Notes: generated by a model from the sequence alone, not told the origin. A DNA stretch of 37,026 nt from Candidatus Roseilinea mizusawaensis (GCA_016841965.1 JAEANN010000032.1:1-37026), one strand, 5' to 3'. Positions 8,443 through 16,827 are shown, counted from the stretch's first letter. Numbers and translations are program-made.

Positions 8443-8487
8443 TTGAGGGATTTCCTGCTTGCCGGGGCGCCGGTGATGCGCTACCCT
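8443..8487 (+). promoter_or_regulatory. Promoter D for the sensor kinase gene
   Basis: TTGAGGGATTTCCTGCTTG (8443-8461) matches the element of promoters A-C at 16 or more of 19 positions. The distal half-site GAGGG is fully conserved and the proximal half is degenerate. The -35 box TTGCCG is at 8459-8464, with a 17-nt spacer to the -10 box TACCCT at 8482-8487. Orientation is the same relative to the gene as in A-C although the strand is opposite. It suggests feedback control of the kinase. Confidence 0.6.
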
Positions 8488-8575
8488 GCACCGTAGGCGC
8501 AAGTCTGGGAGGGTAAGAGACTCATCTCGTCTGGCCTGGTGGGATCATTCAAGCCCGGTCTTTGCTGGCGGTGAC

Positions 8576-11005
8576 ATGAAAACAAATCACGCACCCTTCG
8601 GCGTGCCGGCGCTGCTGGCCGTGTCCGCCCTGCTGGGCGTGCTTGCCTTTTGGGTCTCGTTGAGCGATTTGGGCCGGCCTTTCCCCGGCTTCCTCCTCAT
8701 CCGCGACCCGTCCGGCACGCAGTGGTACATCGCCCAGGACACGCCCAGTTGGTGGCCCGGCCTGCGCACCGGTGAACTCCTGTACGCCGACCGCGTCCTG
8801 GCGATTGACGGACATCCGCTCGTTCCGGGCCTCAATTACATGGCCCTGTATGCGCAGGCCTACGCCCGCGGCGCGCGCGAGATCACCCTGCGGGTGGCCC
8901 GTGATGGGCACGTGTTCGATGTGCGCGCCCCCATAGTGCCATACACGCCGGCTATGTTGCTCGACTTAACCCTGCCGACCGTGCTGGTGCGGTTGTGCGT
9001 GTGGCTGCTGGCCGTCCTGGTGTACATCGCCAATCCTGCCGCACCCCTCAACCGCGCGGTGAGCGCGCTCGGCGCGCTGATCGTTGTTGTCATCGGAACG
9101 TTCTTCAGTGGCGTGAATTTTGACGCCACGGGCTGGCCGAATCGCCTAATCGAGGTGGGCTGGCCGGCGGCCACGTCGTTTCTCGGCCTCAGCATCTGGC
9201 GGGCGACGATGTGGTTCACGGCGGCGCCGAGTGAACGGCCGGCCTGGCGCGTCTTGCGCGCCGGCCAGATCGGGTTGCTGGCAGGCGGCGTGATCGCCCT
9301 CAGCCTCTATCTGATTGCCAGATCGCTGTGGTGGACGGCCGGTTGGTCGCAGTGGGTGGGGACGCTGGAGACGATCGGTTTCGCGATGCTGAATGTGTGT
9401 GTGTTTGGAGCCGGTTTCTTTGCCTTGTTGCGCATCGCATGGACGGCGTGGCGCGCAACCAGTCCCCGCCGGCGCCGCCAAAGCCAGATTTTGATGATCG
9501 GCTTTGCCTTCTCGCTCCCGCCCATGATTTTTCAGGTCAACGCCAACATTACCCAGGCAGGCGCCTGGTTCTTCTTCGGCCCGTTTGACCTGCGCTACCT
9601 GTATCTGGCATTGCCCCTGGCGCTGGCGTTTGCTGTGCTGCGTTATCAGATGCTGCGCAGCGTCCATCCGTTGTTCCTGGTGGTGCTGGCGTTGATGGGC
9701 AGCGGCCTGGTCGCCGATGTTGCCCAGTGGGCGTTGCGCGTCAGCGGAAATATCCCGCCCGATGCCGATCCCGGCCTGCCTGCGGTCTTGATCATCATCG
9801 TCATCACGCTGGGCGTGGGGGCCGTGAGCGTGCTGTTGCCGCGTTGGGCGGCTTGGTTCTTCAACTGGGAAGGGCAGCGTTACATGGCGGTGCAACAATT
9901 TCTCAACCGGGTGATGCCGCGCGCCGAGCCGGCCACATTGCCCAATGAGATTGCCGCCGCGCTGGTGGCCGAGTTGCAAGTTGAGAAGGCTGCCCTGTGG
10001 CTGCTGGACGAGCAAGGGATGTTGCGCCTGGCTGCCATCGCCCGCCATATCCAGGCCGAAGCCGAGGAGCCGCCGGCTTTGCTTCAGCCGCCGGCGGGCG
10101 CGCTGGCGGCCCTGCCCGGCGTAGTGATGTTCCTCGACCATCAGCGCGCGCCGGCCTGGCTGGCGCCGCTGGGCCAGGCCGGCTTTGTCGTGGTTGCCCT
10201 GCTTGCTGCGCAGGGCGAGGCGCTCGGCTTGATGGGCCTGGGCCTGCGCTGGGACGAGGAGACCTTCCATCGCCGTGATGTCGAGATTGTGGCGTTGATC
10301 GCCTTGCAGGTCAGCCTGTTTCTGCTCAACGCGCGTCGGATCGAGGCGCTGCGCGAGGTGCCGCGCCGCGTCTCCGAAGCCCAAGAGCGCGAGCGGCTGC
10401 GCATCGCGCAAGAACTGCATGACACTGTGCAGCAATTCTTGGGGCGGCTGCCCTTTCACCTGGAGCTGAGCCGGCGCGACATCCGCGCCAACCCTGCCGC
10501 CGCCGAGGCGCGCCTGGAGCGCTGTATCGCCGACGTTGAGCAAGCCGCCCGCGTCGCGCGCCAGATTCGCAGCAGCCTGGCCCCCACGCAACTGGTCAAT
10601 AGCCTGGCCGGCCCGTTGGCCGATCTGGCCGAGCGTTTTCGCGCGCGCTCTGGCGTGCACGTGTCGGTCGAGATTGCGTCGGCGGTGGATGACCTGCTGG
10701 ATGTTGAGGCGCGCCATGCCCTCTTTCGCGTGGCCCAGCAGGCCCTGGATAACGTCGAGGCGCATGCCGGCGCATCCGCGGTGCGCGTAGTGGCGCAGCC
10801 GGCCGAGCATGGCGTGCAATTGATCATCGCCGACAATGGGCGCGGCTTTGCGCCTGAAGACCAGGCCCTCGCAGTCAGAGAAGGGCACTTCGGCTTGCTG
10901 TCCATGCGCGCGCGCGTCGAGTCGTTCGGCGGCCGGCTGACGATAGATTCTGCGCCGGGCCAGGGCACGCGCGTGGTCGCGTGGCTGCCGGCGCGGCGCT
11001 CCTGA
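8576..11005 (+). CDS. Multi-pass membrane sensor histidine kinase (HisKA_3 type, ComP-like layout)
   Basis: An 809-aa kinase. After a first membrane helix (about 10-30), residues about 40-120 form an extracytoplasmic domain with a PDZ-like stretch (LRTGELLYADRVLAIDGHPL). Six or more further helices follow (about 128-150, 160-180, 190-212, 230-250, 265-290, 305-420 region), then a GAF-like domain (about 450-590). The HisKA_3 dimerisation helix has the phospho-acceptor H615 in ELHDTVQQ, and the HATPase domain has N726 (N box), DNGRGF (753-758) and GLLSMRARV. The PDZ-plus-seven-helix-plus-HisKA_3 layout recalls ComP of Bacillus, a peptide-sensing kinase. It pairs with the NarL-type regulator just upstream. 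Its own promoter carries the regulon element. The signal is unknown; a wall fragment or peptide is plausible. Confidence 0.87.
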   Translation: MKTNHAPFGVPALLAVSALLGVLAFWVSLSDLGRPFPGFLLIRDPSGTQWYIAQDTPSWWPGLRTGELLYADRVLAIDGHPLVPGLNYMALYAQAYARGAREITLRVARDGHVFDVRAPIVPYTPAMLLDLTLPTVLVRLCVWLLAVLVYIANPAAPLNRAVSALGALIVVVIGTFFSGVNFDATGWPNRLIEVGWPAATSFLGLSIWRATMWFTAAPSERPAWRVLRAGQIGLLAGGVIALSLYLIARSLWWTAGWSQWVGTLETIGFAMLNVCVFGAGFFALLRIAWTAWRATSPRRRRQSQILMIGFAFSLPPMIFQVNANITQAGAWFFFGPFDLRYLYLALPLALAFAVLRYQMLRSVHPLFLVVLALMGSGLVADVAQWALRVSGNIPPDADPGLPAVLIIIVITLGVGAVSVLLPRWAAWFFNWEGQRYMAVQQFLNRVMPRAEPATLPNEIAAALVAELQVEKAALWLLDEQGMLRLAAIARHIQAEAEEPPALLQPPAGALAALPGVVMFLDHQRAPAWLAPLGQAGFVVVALLAAQGEALGLMGLGLRWDEETFHRRDVEIVALIALQVSLFLLNARRIEALREVPRRVSEAQERERLRIAQELHDTVQQFLGRLPFHLELSRRDIRANPAAAEARLERCIADVEQAARVARQIRSSLAPTQLVNSLAGPLADLAERFRARSGVHVSVEIASAVDDLLDVEARHALFRVAQQALDNVEAHAGASAVRVVAQPAEHGVQLIIADNGRGFAPEDQALAVREGHFGLLSMRARVESFGGRLTIDSAPGQGTRVVAWLPARRS

Positions 11006-11014
11006 GACGCGCGG

Positions 11015-11848
11015 TCAGCTCACCTGCATGTTCCGCTCAGCCTGCGGCGTGCGATTGACCGACTGCCCGGCGTTGTTGACCGCCCACCCACTGATGAAGC
11101 CGATGTAAGCCGGGATCAACGGCAGCACGCACGGCGAAGCGAACGACAGGAAGCCGGCCAATGCAGCGATGAAGATCGTCGGCGCTGCGCCTGTGCCCGA
11201 CCCCAATACGGCTTCTTCGGGGCTGAAGGTGGTGGCTGCCAGCACGCGCGTCACCTCCAGCATCTGGCCGGAGACGAGCAATATGCCGATGCCGATCAAC
11301 AGCAAGCCGCTGACGATCTCAACGACGCGCATGTTGCGCTTGAGTTTGGCCAGCAGGGGGGTCATGCGGTCGGCCAGCAATGCGACCAGCAGAAACGGCA
11401 CACCCAGCCCCAGCGTGTAGGCGACCAGCAACAGCAGCCGCGTGCCCAGTTCGCTGGTGACGCTGAGGGTGAGAATGGCGCCGAGGAAGGGGCCGATGCA
11501 CGGTGTCCAGCCGGCGGCAAAAGCCAGGCCGGTGAGGTAAGACTGGGCCACGCTCGCGCCTTTGGACGCAGCCGGGTTGATCTGCCGGCGCGTGTCGCTG
11601 TACAGAATGGGGATTTTGATGATGCGCAAGGTGAATAGGCCGAACAGAATCATGGCAATGCCGCCGATGACGCTGATCGCCTGGCGCAGGTCAAAGAATA
11701 CATCGCCCAGCGCCGTGCTGGCCAGGCCCAGAAAGCCAATGATGAACGTGCCGAAGCCGGCCACAAAAAACAATCCCTGCGCAAAGGTCGCCAGCCGGTT
11801 ATATGGCCTTGCTGTCGCGCTTGCGGCTATGCCGATCTGTTGTGCCAT
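11015..11848 (-). CDS. ccdA: Circularly permuted CcdA/DsbD-type thiol-electron transporter
   Basis: A 277-aa membrane protein that passes electrons from cytoplasmic thioredoxin across the membrane, for reducing apocytochrome c or other extracytoplasmic thiols. In canonical CcdA the first helix carries the first Cys (LSFxSPCxLPLxPAY) and the fourth carries the second (GWTPCxGP). Here the order is reversed. The chain begins directly with the usual second helix (about 20-45), then helix 3, then GWTPCIGP with C117, helices 5 and 6 (about 135-195), a new external linker (200-222), and only then LSFASPCVLPLIPAYIG with C240 at the C-terminus. The break falls in the TM1-TM2 loop, so all six helices and both cysteines are kept while both ends move to the other side of the membrane. 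It follows ccmD by 30 nt and is convergent with the kinase gene (9 nt apart). Confidence 0.85.
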   Translation of the reverse strand: MAQQIGIAASATARPYNRLATFAQGLFFVAGFGTFIIGFLGLASTALGDVFFDLRQAISVIGGIAMILFGLFTLRIIKIPILYSDTRRQINPAASKGASVAQSYLTGLAFAAGWTPCIGPFLGAILTLSVTSELGTRLLLLVAYTLGLGVPFLLVALLADRMTPLLAKLKRNMRVVEIVSGLLLIGIGILLVSGQMLEVTRVLAATTFSPEEAVLGSGTGAAPTIFIAALAGFLSFASPCVLPLIPAYIGFISGWAVNNAGQSVNRTPQAERNMQVS

Positions 11849-11864
11849 CGCTTATTCCTGTCCA

Positions 11865-11893
11865 ACACGCAATACACATTACGTATTGCGTGT
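11865..11893. repeat. Perfect 11-bp inverted repeat at the ccmD-ccdA junction
   Basis: Arms ACACGCAATAC (11865-11875) and GTATTGCGTGT (11883-11893) flank a 7-nt loop. The right arm and the stop codon of ccmD lie inside it. No T-tract follows. It may be an RNA hairpin modulating ccdA expression or an inserted small repeat that now encodes the last residues of CcmD. Confidence 0.5.
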
Positions 11894-12058
11894 CTCATTC
11901 CTGATTTCGCGCGCCATCTCTTCGAGCGCGCGCGCGTCGCGTTCCAGATTGCGGCGGCGCACAGCCAGCGAGATGACATAGAGCGCCAGCCCGCCAAGGA
12001 AAACGGCATAAGCTGCCACCAGATAAATCAAATTCCCTTCCATCCCGCGCTCGTTCAC
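11879..12058 (-). CDS. ccmD: CcmD, small heme-exporter membrane protein
   Basis: A 59-aa frame, starting with a GTG at 12058 that overlaps the ccmC stop (GTGA, 3 nt shared). An ATG at 12043 would give 54 aa. It shows the CcmD pattern: a short N-terminus with NLIYLVAAYAVFLGG leading into one membrane helix, then a charged tail RRRNLERDARALEEM. CcmD binds CcmC and helps release holo-CcmE during System I cytochrome c maturation. The position between ccmC and ccdA supports the call. The C-terminal residues are encoded by an inverted repeat. Confidence 0.82.
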   Translation of the reverse strand: MNERGMEGNLIYLVAAYAVFLGGLALYVISLAVRRRNLERDARALEEMAREIRNETRNT

Positions 12059-12798
12059 TGTGACAGCAATTCGGCCCGGCGCGCACTCAGCGCGTCGGCG
12101 TGTTCTTGCAGCGTGATGCGCGTGCGAACAAGATACAGGTACAACACGCTGAACGTCGCCAGGCAGAACAGCAAGATCAGCGTCATCTCGGTTGGCACGC
12201 CGAAGCCGCCCTGTTGTGTGGCATTGACGCTGGGGCCGAACACCGCCGGGTGAACGCTCTGCAACACGCGGCTGACCAGAAAGTTGAGCGGTATAGTCAT
12301 CGCCCCGACAATGCCATACACGGCGGCAAAACGTGCGCGCCGGTTGGGGTCATCGATCCCCGCGCGCAGCATGAGATAGGCGACATACATCAGGAATTGC
12401 AAGGCGCTGAGAGTGAGCTTGAAGTCCCAGGTCCAGAAAGTGTTCCACACCGGCCGCGCCCACAACATGCCGCTCAACAGCACCATGGCGATGAACACGA
12501 CGCCAATCTCTGCCGAAGCCAGCGCCAGGCGATCGTGTTTGAAGTCGCGCGTGCGCAGGTAGCGGATACCCGCTACAGCCGTCACAATCCATGCGCCAAA
12601 GCCGATCAGCGCCGATGCCAGATGGAAGTAGAAGATGCGTTGCACATCGCCGCCGGCCTCGACCTGCGCCCGCGGCGCAACCACAAACACCAGAATGAGC
12701 GAAACTGCCATCATCGCGGCGGACGCAATACCTAGCACCTGGGTAGGCGCCAGGGCGTTAGGACGCACGGGCGCCATCGTCAAGTTCTGTCCGGTCAT
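12055..12798 (-). CDS. ccmC: CcmC, heme-handling protein of cytochrome c maturation
   Basis: A 247-aa six-helix membrane protein. The tryptophan-rich signature is clear: WNTFWTWDFKLT at about 118-129. The two conserved external histidines are H59 (FYFHL) and H183 (SVHPAVF). CcmC presents heme to the chaperone CcmE. The ATG at 12798 is preceded by AGGTG; a TTG at 12819 would add seven residues. It is first in ccmC-ccmD-ccdA. The other System I genes (ccmA, B, E, F) are not in the window. A TATAAT box lies 40 nt upstream. Confidence 0.9.
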   Translation of the reverse strand: MTGQNLTMAPVRPNALAPTQVLGIASAAMMAVSLILVFVVAPRAQVEAGGDVQRIFYFHLASALIGFGAWIVTAVAGIRYLRTRDFKHDRLALASAEIGVVFIAMVLLSGMLWARPVWNTFWTWDFKLTLSALQFLMYVAYLMLRAGIDDPNRRARFAAVYGIVGAMTIPLNFLVSRVLQSVHPAVFGPSVNATQQGGFGVPTEMTLILLFCLATFSVLYLYLVRTRITLQEHADALSARRAELLSQ

Positions 12799-12838
12799 CA
12801 CACACCTAACCTTATTCAACTAACCTGCTTGCAGAACG

Positions 12839-12844
12839 ATTATA
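12839..12844 (-). promoter_or_regulatory. -10 box of the ccmC promoter
   Basis: A perfect TATAAT on the minus strand, with transcription expected to start near 12832, about 34 nt before the ccmC ATG. No good -35 hexamer is seen 17 nt upstream. The interval 12799-12932 between the divergent genes holds nothing else I can name. Confidence 0.5.
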
Positions 12845-12932
12845 CTCAGCTCGATTTTGCTGCCGCGCCACCGACTGAACACGGCTCTAAAACTGCATCT
12901 GCGCCGGTGGACACTTGTCGAGATCAAATCAG

Positions 12933-14411
12933 ATGACACAGGCTGCTTCTTCTGCTGCTATTGACTTTCGTCCCCGCAATGTGGGCGAACTGCTCGATTT
13001 GACTTTTGCGCTCTATCGCAGTCACTTCGGGACGTTGATTGCCATCACGCTGGTGGTCATGGGGCCGCTCATGGCGCTCACCATGATTGGGAACAGCGCG
13101 TCTGTCATGCAAATGGTCTTGCCGTTGGGCATCATGGACGAAGCCGCTGTGACAGATATGCTGACGTCGGCGCTGGGCGCTTCGCTGGTCTCGCTGTGCG
13201 CCGGCGCTCTGGCGATCCTCGCCGGCGTGTTCACGCCCTGGATGGGTGGCGCGCTGACGCACAACATCATCGAGCGCGCGCTGGGTCGCGCCCCATCCTG
13301 GCGCGATTCGTATCGCGCAACACTCCCGCGCTGGGGCGACTTGTGGGTGGCGATGGCGATTCGGAATGTGGGGTTGTTTGTCTGCGCTTTGCCGGCTGCA
13401 GCCGGCTTGTACGGTTTGTTGTTCGTCGCGCTGCTTGGCATTGGCCCGGTTTTGCGCGACGCAACCACCAGTCTGGCCTTTACTGCCGGCCTGTCCGCAA
13501 TTTGCTTGCCGCTGGTGATTGTGGGGATTGTCCTGGTCGTCTGGCTGTGGGTGGGGTGGAGCTTGAGCGAGCCGGCCATTGTCGGCGAGGGCGCCGGCGC
13601 TGTGCAGTCCATCCGCCGCAGCTATGCGCTCGCAACCGGCTTTCGCTGGCGGTTGTTTGGTCGCCTGCTGGTGCTCTGGTTGATGCAGTTTGTCGTGGTG
13701 CAGTTGCCGGTGTTCGGTCTGTCGCTGCTGGTGTTCGCCGGTTCCTCCACCGCCGCCGAGAGCGGCGACACATCACCGTTGACTCTTCTTGGCTTTATCG
13801 GCTCGCTGCTGTTTGGCGTCCTCAGCAGTGTGCTGGTCACCCCGCTCAACGTCATCTATGTCACGCTGAACTATCTCGATCTGCGTGTGCGCAAAGAGCA
13901 GCTTGATCTTCAATTGCGCGCCGCCCGGTTGGCTCCGGCTGTTTCGCCCGCTGCCGTCCCTATCGACACCCAGGCGCAGCCTTTGGGCCTGCCTGTTACA
14001 AGCGATGCTGCGCCGCAACGTGCGCCGCAACGTGCGCCGCAACGTGCGCCGCAAAGTGCGCCGGCTGCGCCAATCGATCCGGCCATGCCGCCGGGCCAGC
14101 GCATCAGCCTGTTGTTCAACCGCATTCGCGCCGAAGGCCCCTCTGCTGATTTGCTCAACGATCTAGGTCTGGCCTATCAACAGATCGGCGACTACGACGG
14201 CGCGCTCGACGCGCTGACCCGCGCTCGCCAACTTGCCCCTTCAGACCCCGGCGTTGCTTACAACCTGGCCTTGTTGCACCGCGATCGCAACAACCTGAGC
14301 GAAGCCCGGCGTATGATGGGTGAGTACCTGCGTCTTGAGCAGGACCCACAAGAGCGCCGGCGCGTCCTCGACAACCCGCGCCTGCGCGCGCTGCTGCCCG
14401 ATACAGAATGA
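12933..14411 (+). CDS. Multi-pass membrane protein with C-terminal TPR repeats
   Basis: A 492-aa protein. The first ~330 residues contain about six long hydrophobic segments in the pattern of the glycerophosphoryl diester phosphodiesterase membrane domain (no catalytic part), starting with [19 protein letters not shown] cytosolic Pro/Ala/Gln-rich linker with four APQR-type repeats follows (about 360-375), then two or three TPR helices pairs (about 395-475; [21 protein letters not shown] and [19 protein letters not shown]). The TPR part suggests protein-protein contact at the membrane. The start could be the TTG at 12915, which has GGTGG upstream, or the ATG at 12933. It is followed directly by the MoxR ATPase and DUF58 genes, a combination typical of envelope or stress-related AAA systems. 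Confidence 0.75.
   Translation: MTQAASSAAIDFRPRNVGELLDLTFALYRSHFGTLIAITLVVMGPLMALTMIGNSASVMQMVLPLGIMDEAAVTDMLTSALGASLVSLCAGALAILAGVFTPWMGGALTHNIIERALGRAPSWRDSYRATLPRWGDLWVAMAIRNVGLFVCALPAAAGLYGLLFVALLGIGPVLRDATTSLAFTAGLSAICLPLVIVGIVLVVWLWVGWSLSEPAIVGEGAGAVQSIRRSYALATGFRWRLFGRLLVLWLMQFVVVQLPVFGLSLLVFAGSSTAAESGDTSPLTLLGFIGSLLFGVLSSVLVTPLNVIYVTLNYLDLRVRKEQLDLQLRAARLAPAVSPAAVPIDTQAQPLGLPVTSDAAPQRAPQRAPQRAPQSAPAAPIDPAMPPGQRISLLFNRIRAEGPSADLLNDLGLAYQQIGDYDGALDALTRARQLAPSDPGVAYNLALLHRDRNNLSEARRMMGEYLRLEQDPQERRRVLDNPRLRALLPDTE
14009..14056 (+). repeat. Four tandem 12-bp units inside the TPR-membrane protein gene
   Basis: The unit TGCGCCGCAACG occurs three times exactly and once with one change, encoding APQR/APQS repeats in the linker between membrane and TPR parts. 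Copy number probably varies by slippage. Confidence 0.85.
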
Positions 14412-14467
14412 ATGCGCCCTGTGTAGGGCAAGCCGCCGGTATACCCTACGGGTACCATCAGTCCCCA

Positions 14468-15415
14468 ATGAACCTGCCATCTCTCTACCAGCAAATCAAG
14501 ACCGAGGCGGCCAAAGCTATCGTCGGACAGGACGAGGCGTTCGAGCAGTTGGTAGTTGCGTTGTTCAGCGCCGGCCATGTGTTGCTTGAAGGCGTGCCCG
14601 GCACGGCCAAGACACTCATGGCCAAGACGCTCTCCCGGCTCATCCGCGCCGACTTTAAGCGCGTGCAGTTCACGCCCGACCTGATGCCGTCGGATATCAT
14701 CGGCACCAGCGTGTTCAACATGCAGACCAGCGCCTTCACGCTGCGCCGCGGACCGATCTTCACCCAGATTTTGCTGGCTGATGAAATCAACCGCGCGCCG
14801 GCCAAAACGCAATCTGCCCTGCTCGAGGCGATGGAGGAGCGCCAGGTCACCATCGAAGGCGAGTTAAACCCGTTGCCCGAACCGTTCATGGTGCTGGCAA
14901 CGCAGAACCCGGTCGAATACGAGGGCACCTATCCATTGCCGGAAGCGCAACTCGACCGCTTTCTGATGAAGGTGCGCGTGACCTATCCGCCGCCGAACGC
15001 GGAGAATGAGATTCTGCGCCGCTATCACGCCGGCTTCGACGCACGCCGGCTCGACGAGGCCGGCCTGATGCCCGTCTTGTCGCCGGCCAACATCGCCGAG
15101 GCCCGCCGTGAAGTTCAGGCCATCACCGTCGAAGAGGGCGTCCTCGATTACATCACCCGGTTGATGGACGCCAGCCGCAAATCGCCCGACTTGATTCTGG
15201 GCGGCAGCCCGCGCGCCGGCATCGCGCTGTTGCTCGCCGCCAAGACCTATGCGGCGTTGCAGGGCCGCGACTATGTGCGCCCCGACGACATCAAGCATCT
15301 CGCACCGCCGGTGTTGCGCCATCGCATCATCCTGCGGCCCGAAACCGAAGTGGAAGGGCTGGACGCAGATAAGGTGATTGCCCGGCTGCTGGCGCGGGTC
15401 GAAGTGCCGCGCTAA
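14468..15415 (+). CDS. MoxR-family AAA+ ATPase
   Basis: A 315-aa AAA+ chaperone-like ATPase. Walker A is GVPGTAKT (42-49) and Walker B is ILLADEIN (101-108). The MoxR signatures [34 protein letters not shown] and GGSPRAG are present. It belongs to the group that works with von Willebrand-type DUF58 proteins, whose gene follows after 10 nt. An in-frame ATG at 14408 overlaps the preceding stop (ATGA) and would add 20 residues; the ATG at 14468 matches the usual N-terminus of the family, so translation coupling remains possible. Confidence 0.9.
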   Translation: MNLPSLYQQIKTEAAKAIVGQDEAFEQLVVALFSAGHVLLEGVPGTAKTLMAKTLSRLIRADFKRVQFTPDLMPSDIIGTSVFNMQTSAFTLRRGPIFTQILLADEINRAPAKTQSALLEAMEERQVTIEGELNPLPEPFMVLATQNPVEYEGTYPLPEAQLDRFLMKVRVTYPPPNAENEILRRYHAGFDARRLDEAGLMPVLSPANIAEARREVQAITVEEGVLDYITRLMDASRKSPDLILGGSPRAGIALLLAAKTYAALQGRDYVRPDDIKHLAPPVLRHRIILRPETEVEGLDADKVIARLLARVEVPR

Positions 15416-15425
15416 CCATTTGTTC

Positions 15426-16763
15426 ATGCCCACATTGCGATTGTTGTTGCTCGCCCTGGGCGCGCCGGCTCTGCTGGCGCTGGCCGAGTTTGACTCGCTT
15501 TTTGCGGTGCTGGCTGCGCTCTATACGTCGGCTATGGCCGGCCTGGTGTGGCTCGAGCGCCGTCTCAGCAATCCCCCTGAGGCGTTCCATGTCGAGCGCC
15601 GGCACGATCAACGCCTGTCGCTCGACGCTGACAACGTTGTGACCGTCGTGGTGCAGCATCGCGGCGCGCGCGATACGATTATTCAACTGCGCGACGAGCC
15701 GCCCGATGAGTGGCTATACCCGCTCCTGCACGACGCGCAACGACCGGCCGGCCCGCCCATCTTTCGCGCCACGCTGCCGGCGCGCGCTACGCAGTCCTTT
15801 CAGTACACCGTGCATCCCCTGCGCCGCGGCGACTATCGTTTCGAGCGCGTCACGTTGCGCTGGCTCGGCCCACTGGGGCTGACCTGGCGTCAGCATCGCT
15901 TTGATCTCACCACGCCCGTGCAGGTGTATCCAAATGTCATCGAGGTGCGCAAGTACGACCTGCTGTTGCGCAACAACCGCCTTCAAGATATCGGCCTGCG
16001 AACGGCGCGCAAGTTTGGCGAAGGCCGCGAGTTCGAACGCCTGCGCGACTATCAGCCCGATGATGACTATCGCCACATCTCCTGGAAGGCCACTGCGCGT
16101 CGGCACAGGCCGATCACGATAGAGTTTGAATCGGAGCGCAGCCAGACCATTTTTGTCGCCTTTGATGTGGGACGCATGATGAGCGCGCCGGTGGGCGATA
16201 TGAACCGGCTCGACTACGTCATCAACGCCGTGCTGTTGTTCAGCTATGTCGTGCTGGGCAAGGGAGATCGGGTGGGCATGATGACCTTCGCCGATCAGGT
16301 AGCGCATTACCTGGAACCCAAAGCCGGCCGCGCCCAGTTCTATCGCATGTTGGACTGGCTGTATCGCGTGCAGGCGCAGCCGGTGGAGCCGGACTTTGGC
16401 CGCGCGCTGAGCTACCTTAAATCAAAGCAGCGCCGGCGCGCGCTCGTTGTGGTGTTCACCGATTTAACCGGCGGACTTTCTATGCAACGTCTGGCGGCCG
16501 GCGTGATCGGTCTGCGCCCCCCGCACCTGCCGCTGGTGGTGACGATCAGCGACCCCGCCCTCAAAGCCCTCAGCGAACGCATCCCAGATAATCAGGCTGC
16601 CGCCTATGAGCGCATCGTTGCCCAGCGTTTGCTCGATGACCGGCGCGCGGCGTTGCAACGCCTGGAGATGCAAGGTGTGCTGACTCTCGACGTGCCGGCA
16701 TCTCAACTCTCTGCCGCCATCATCAATCGCTATCTGGAAATCAAGGCAAGAGGCATGTTGTGA
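15426..16763 (+). CDS. DUF58 domain protein
   Basis: A 445-aa protein. Two hydrophobic helices at 1-42 anchor it, followed by a beta-rich region and the DUF58 core with its signature GREFERLRDYQPDDDYRHISWKATAR (199-225; positions given as the motif exceeds the quoted part). The following von Willebrand-like fold begins IFVAFDVGRMM, lacking the classic DxSxS metal site, as usual for this family. The start at 15426 was chosen because an earlier ATG at 15378 overlaps the MoxR gene. It forms a two-gene unit with MoxR; such pairs are thought to act in assembly or activation of envelope proteins. Confidence 0.88.
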   Translation: MPTLRLLLLALGAPALLALAEFDSLFAVLAALYTSAMAGLVWLERRLSNPPEAFHVERRHDQRLSLDADNVVTVVVQHRGARDTIIQLRDEPPDEWLYPLLHDAQRPAGPPIFRATLPARATQSFQYTVHPLRRGDYRFERVTLRWLGPLGLTWRQHRFDLTTPVQVYPNVIEVRKYDLLLRNNRLQDIGLRTARKFGEGREFERLRDYQPDDDYRHISWKATARRHRPITIEFESERSQTIFVAFDVGRMMSAPVGDMNRLDYVINAVLLFSYVVLGKGDRVGMMTFADQVAHYLEPKAGRAQFYRMLDWLYRVQAQPVEPDFGRALSYLKSKQRRRALVVVFTDLTGGLSMQRLAAGVIGLRPPHLPLVVTISDPALKALSERIPDNQAAAYERIVAQRLLDDRRAALQRLEMQGVLTLDVPASQLSAAIINRYLEIKARGML

Positions 16764-16764
16764 T

Positions 16765-16827
16765 GAGGGATGAGTGGCGAGGGATGAGGGATGAGTGGCG
16801 AGGGATGAGTGGCGAGGGATGAGGGAT
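16765..16827 (+). repeat. Nine-unit heptanucleotide tandem array
   Basis: Two 7-nt variants, GAGGGAT (a) and GAGTGGC (b), alternate in the order a-b-a-a-b-a-b-a-a, starting 1 nt after the DUF58 stop and filling the gap between convergent genes. The array resembles short tandemly repeated repetitive sequences of cyanobacteria and Chloroflexi. Confidence 0.85.

Noticed and set aside
9146-10888. Long reverse-strand reading frame across the sensor kinase
   Set aside because: It mirrors the kinase gene and is a GC-bias shadow with no family features.
11015-11848. Frameshift or gene break explaining the CcdA order
   Set aside because: One continuous frame holds all six helices, and the first-helix motif lies 3' of the others on the same strand.
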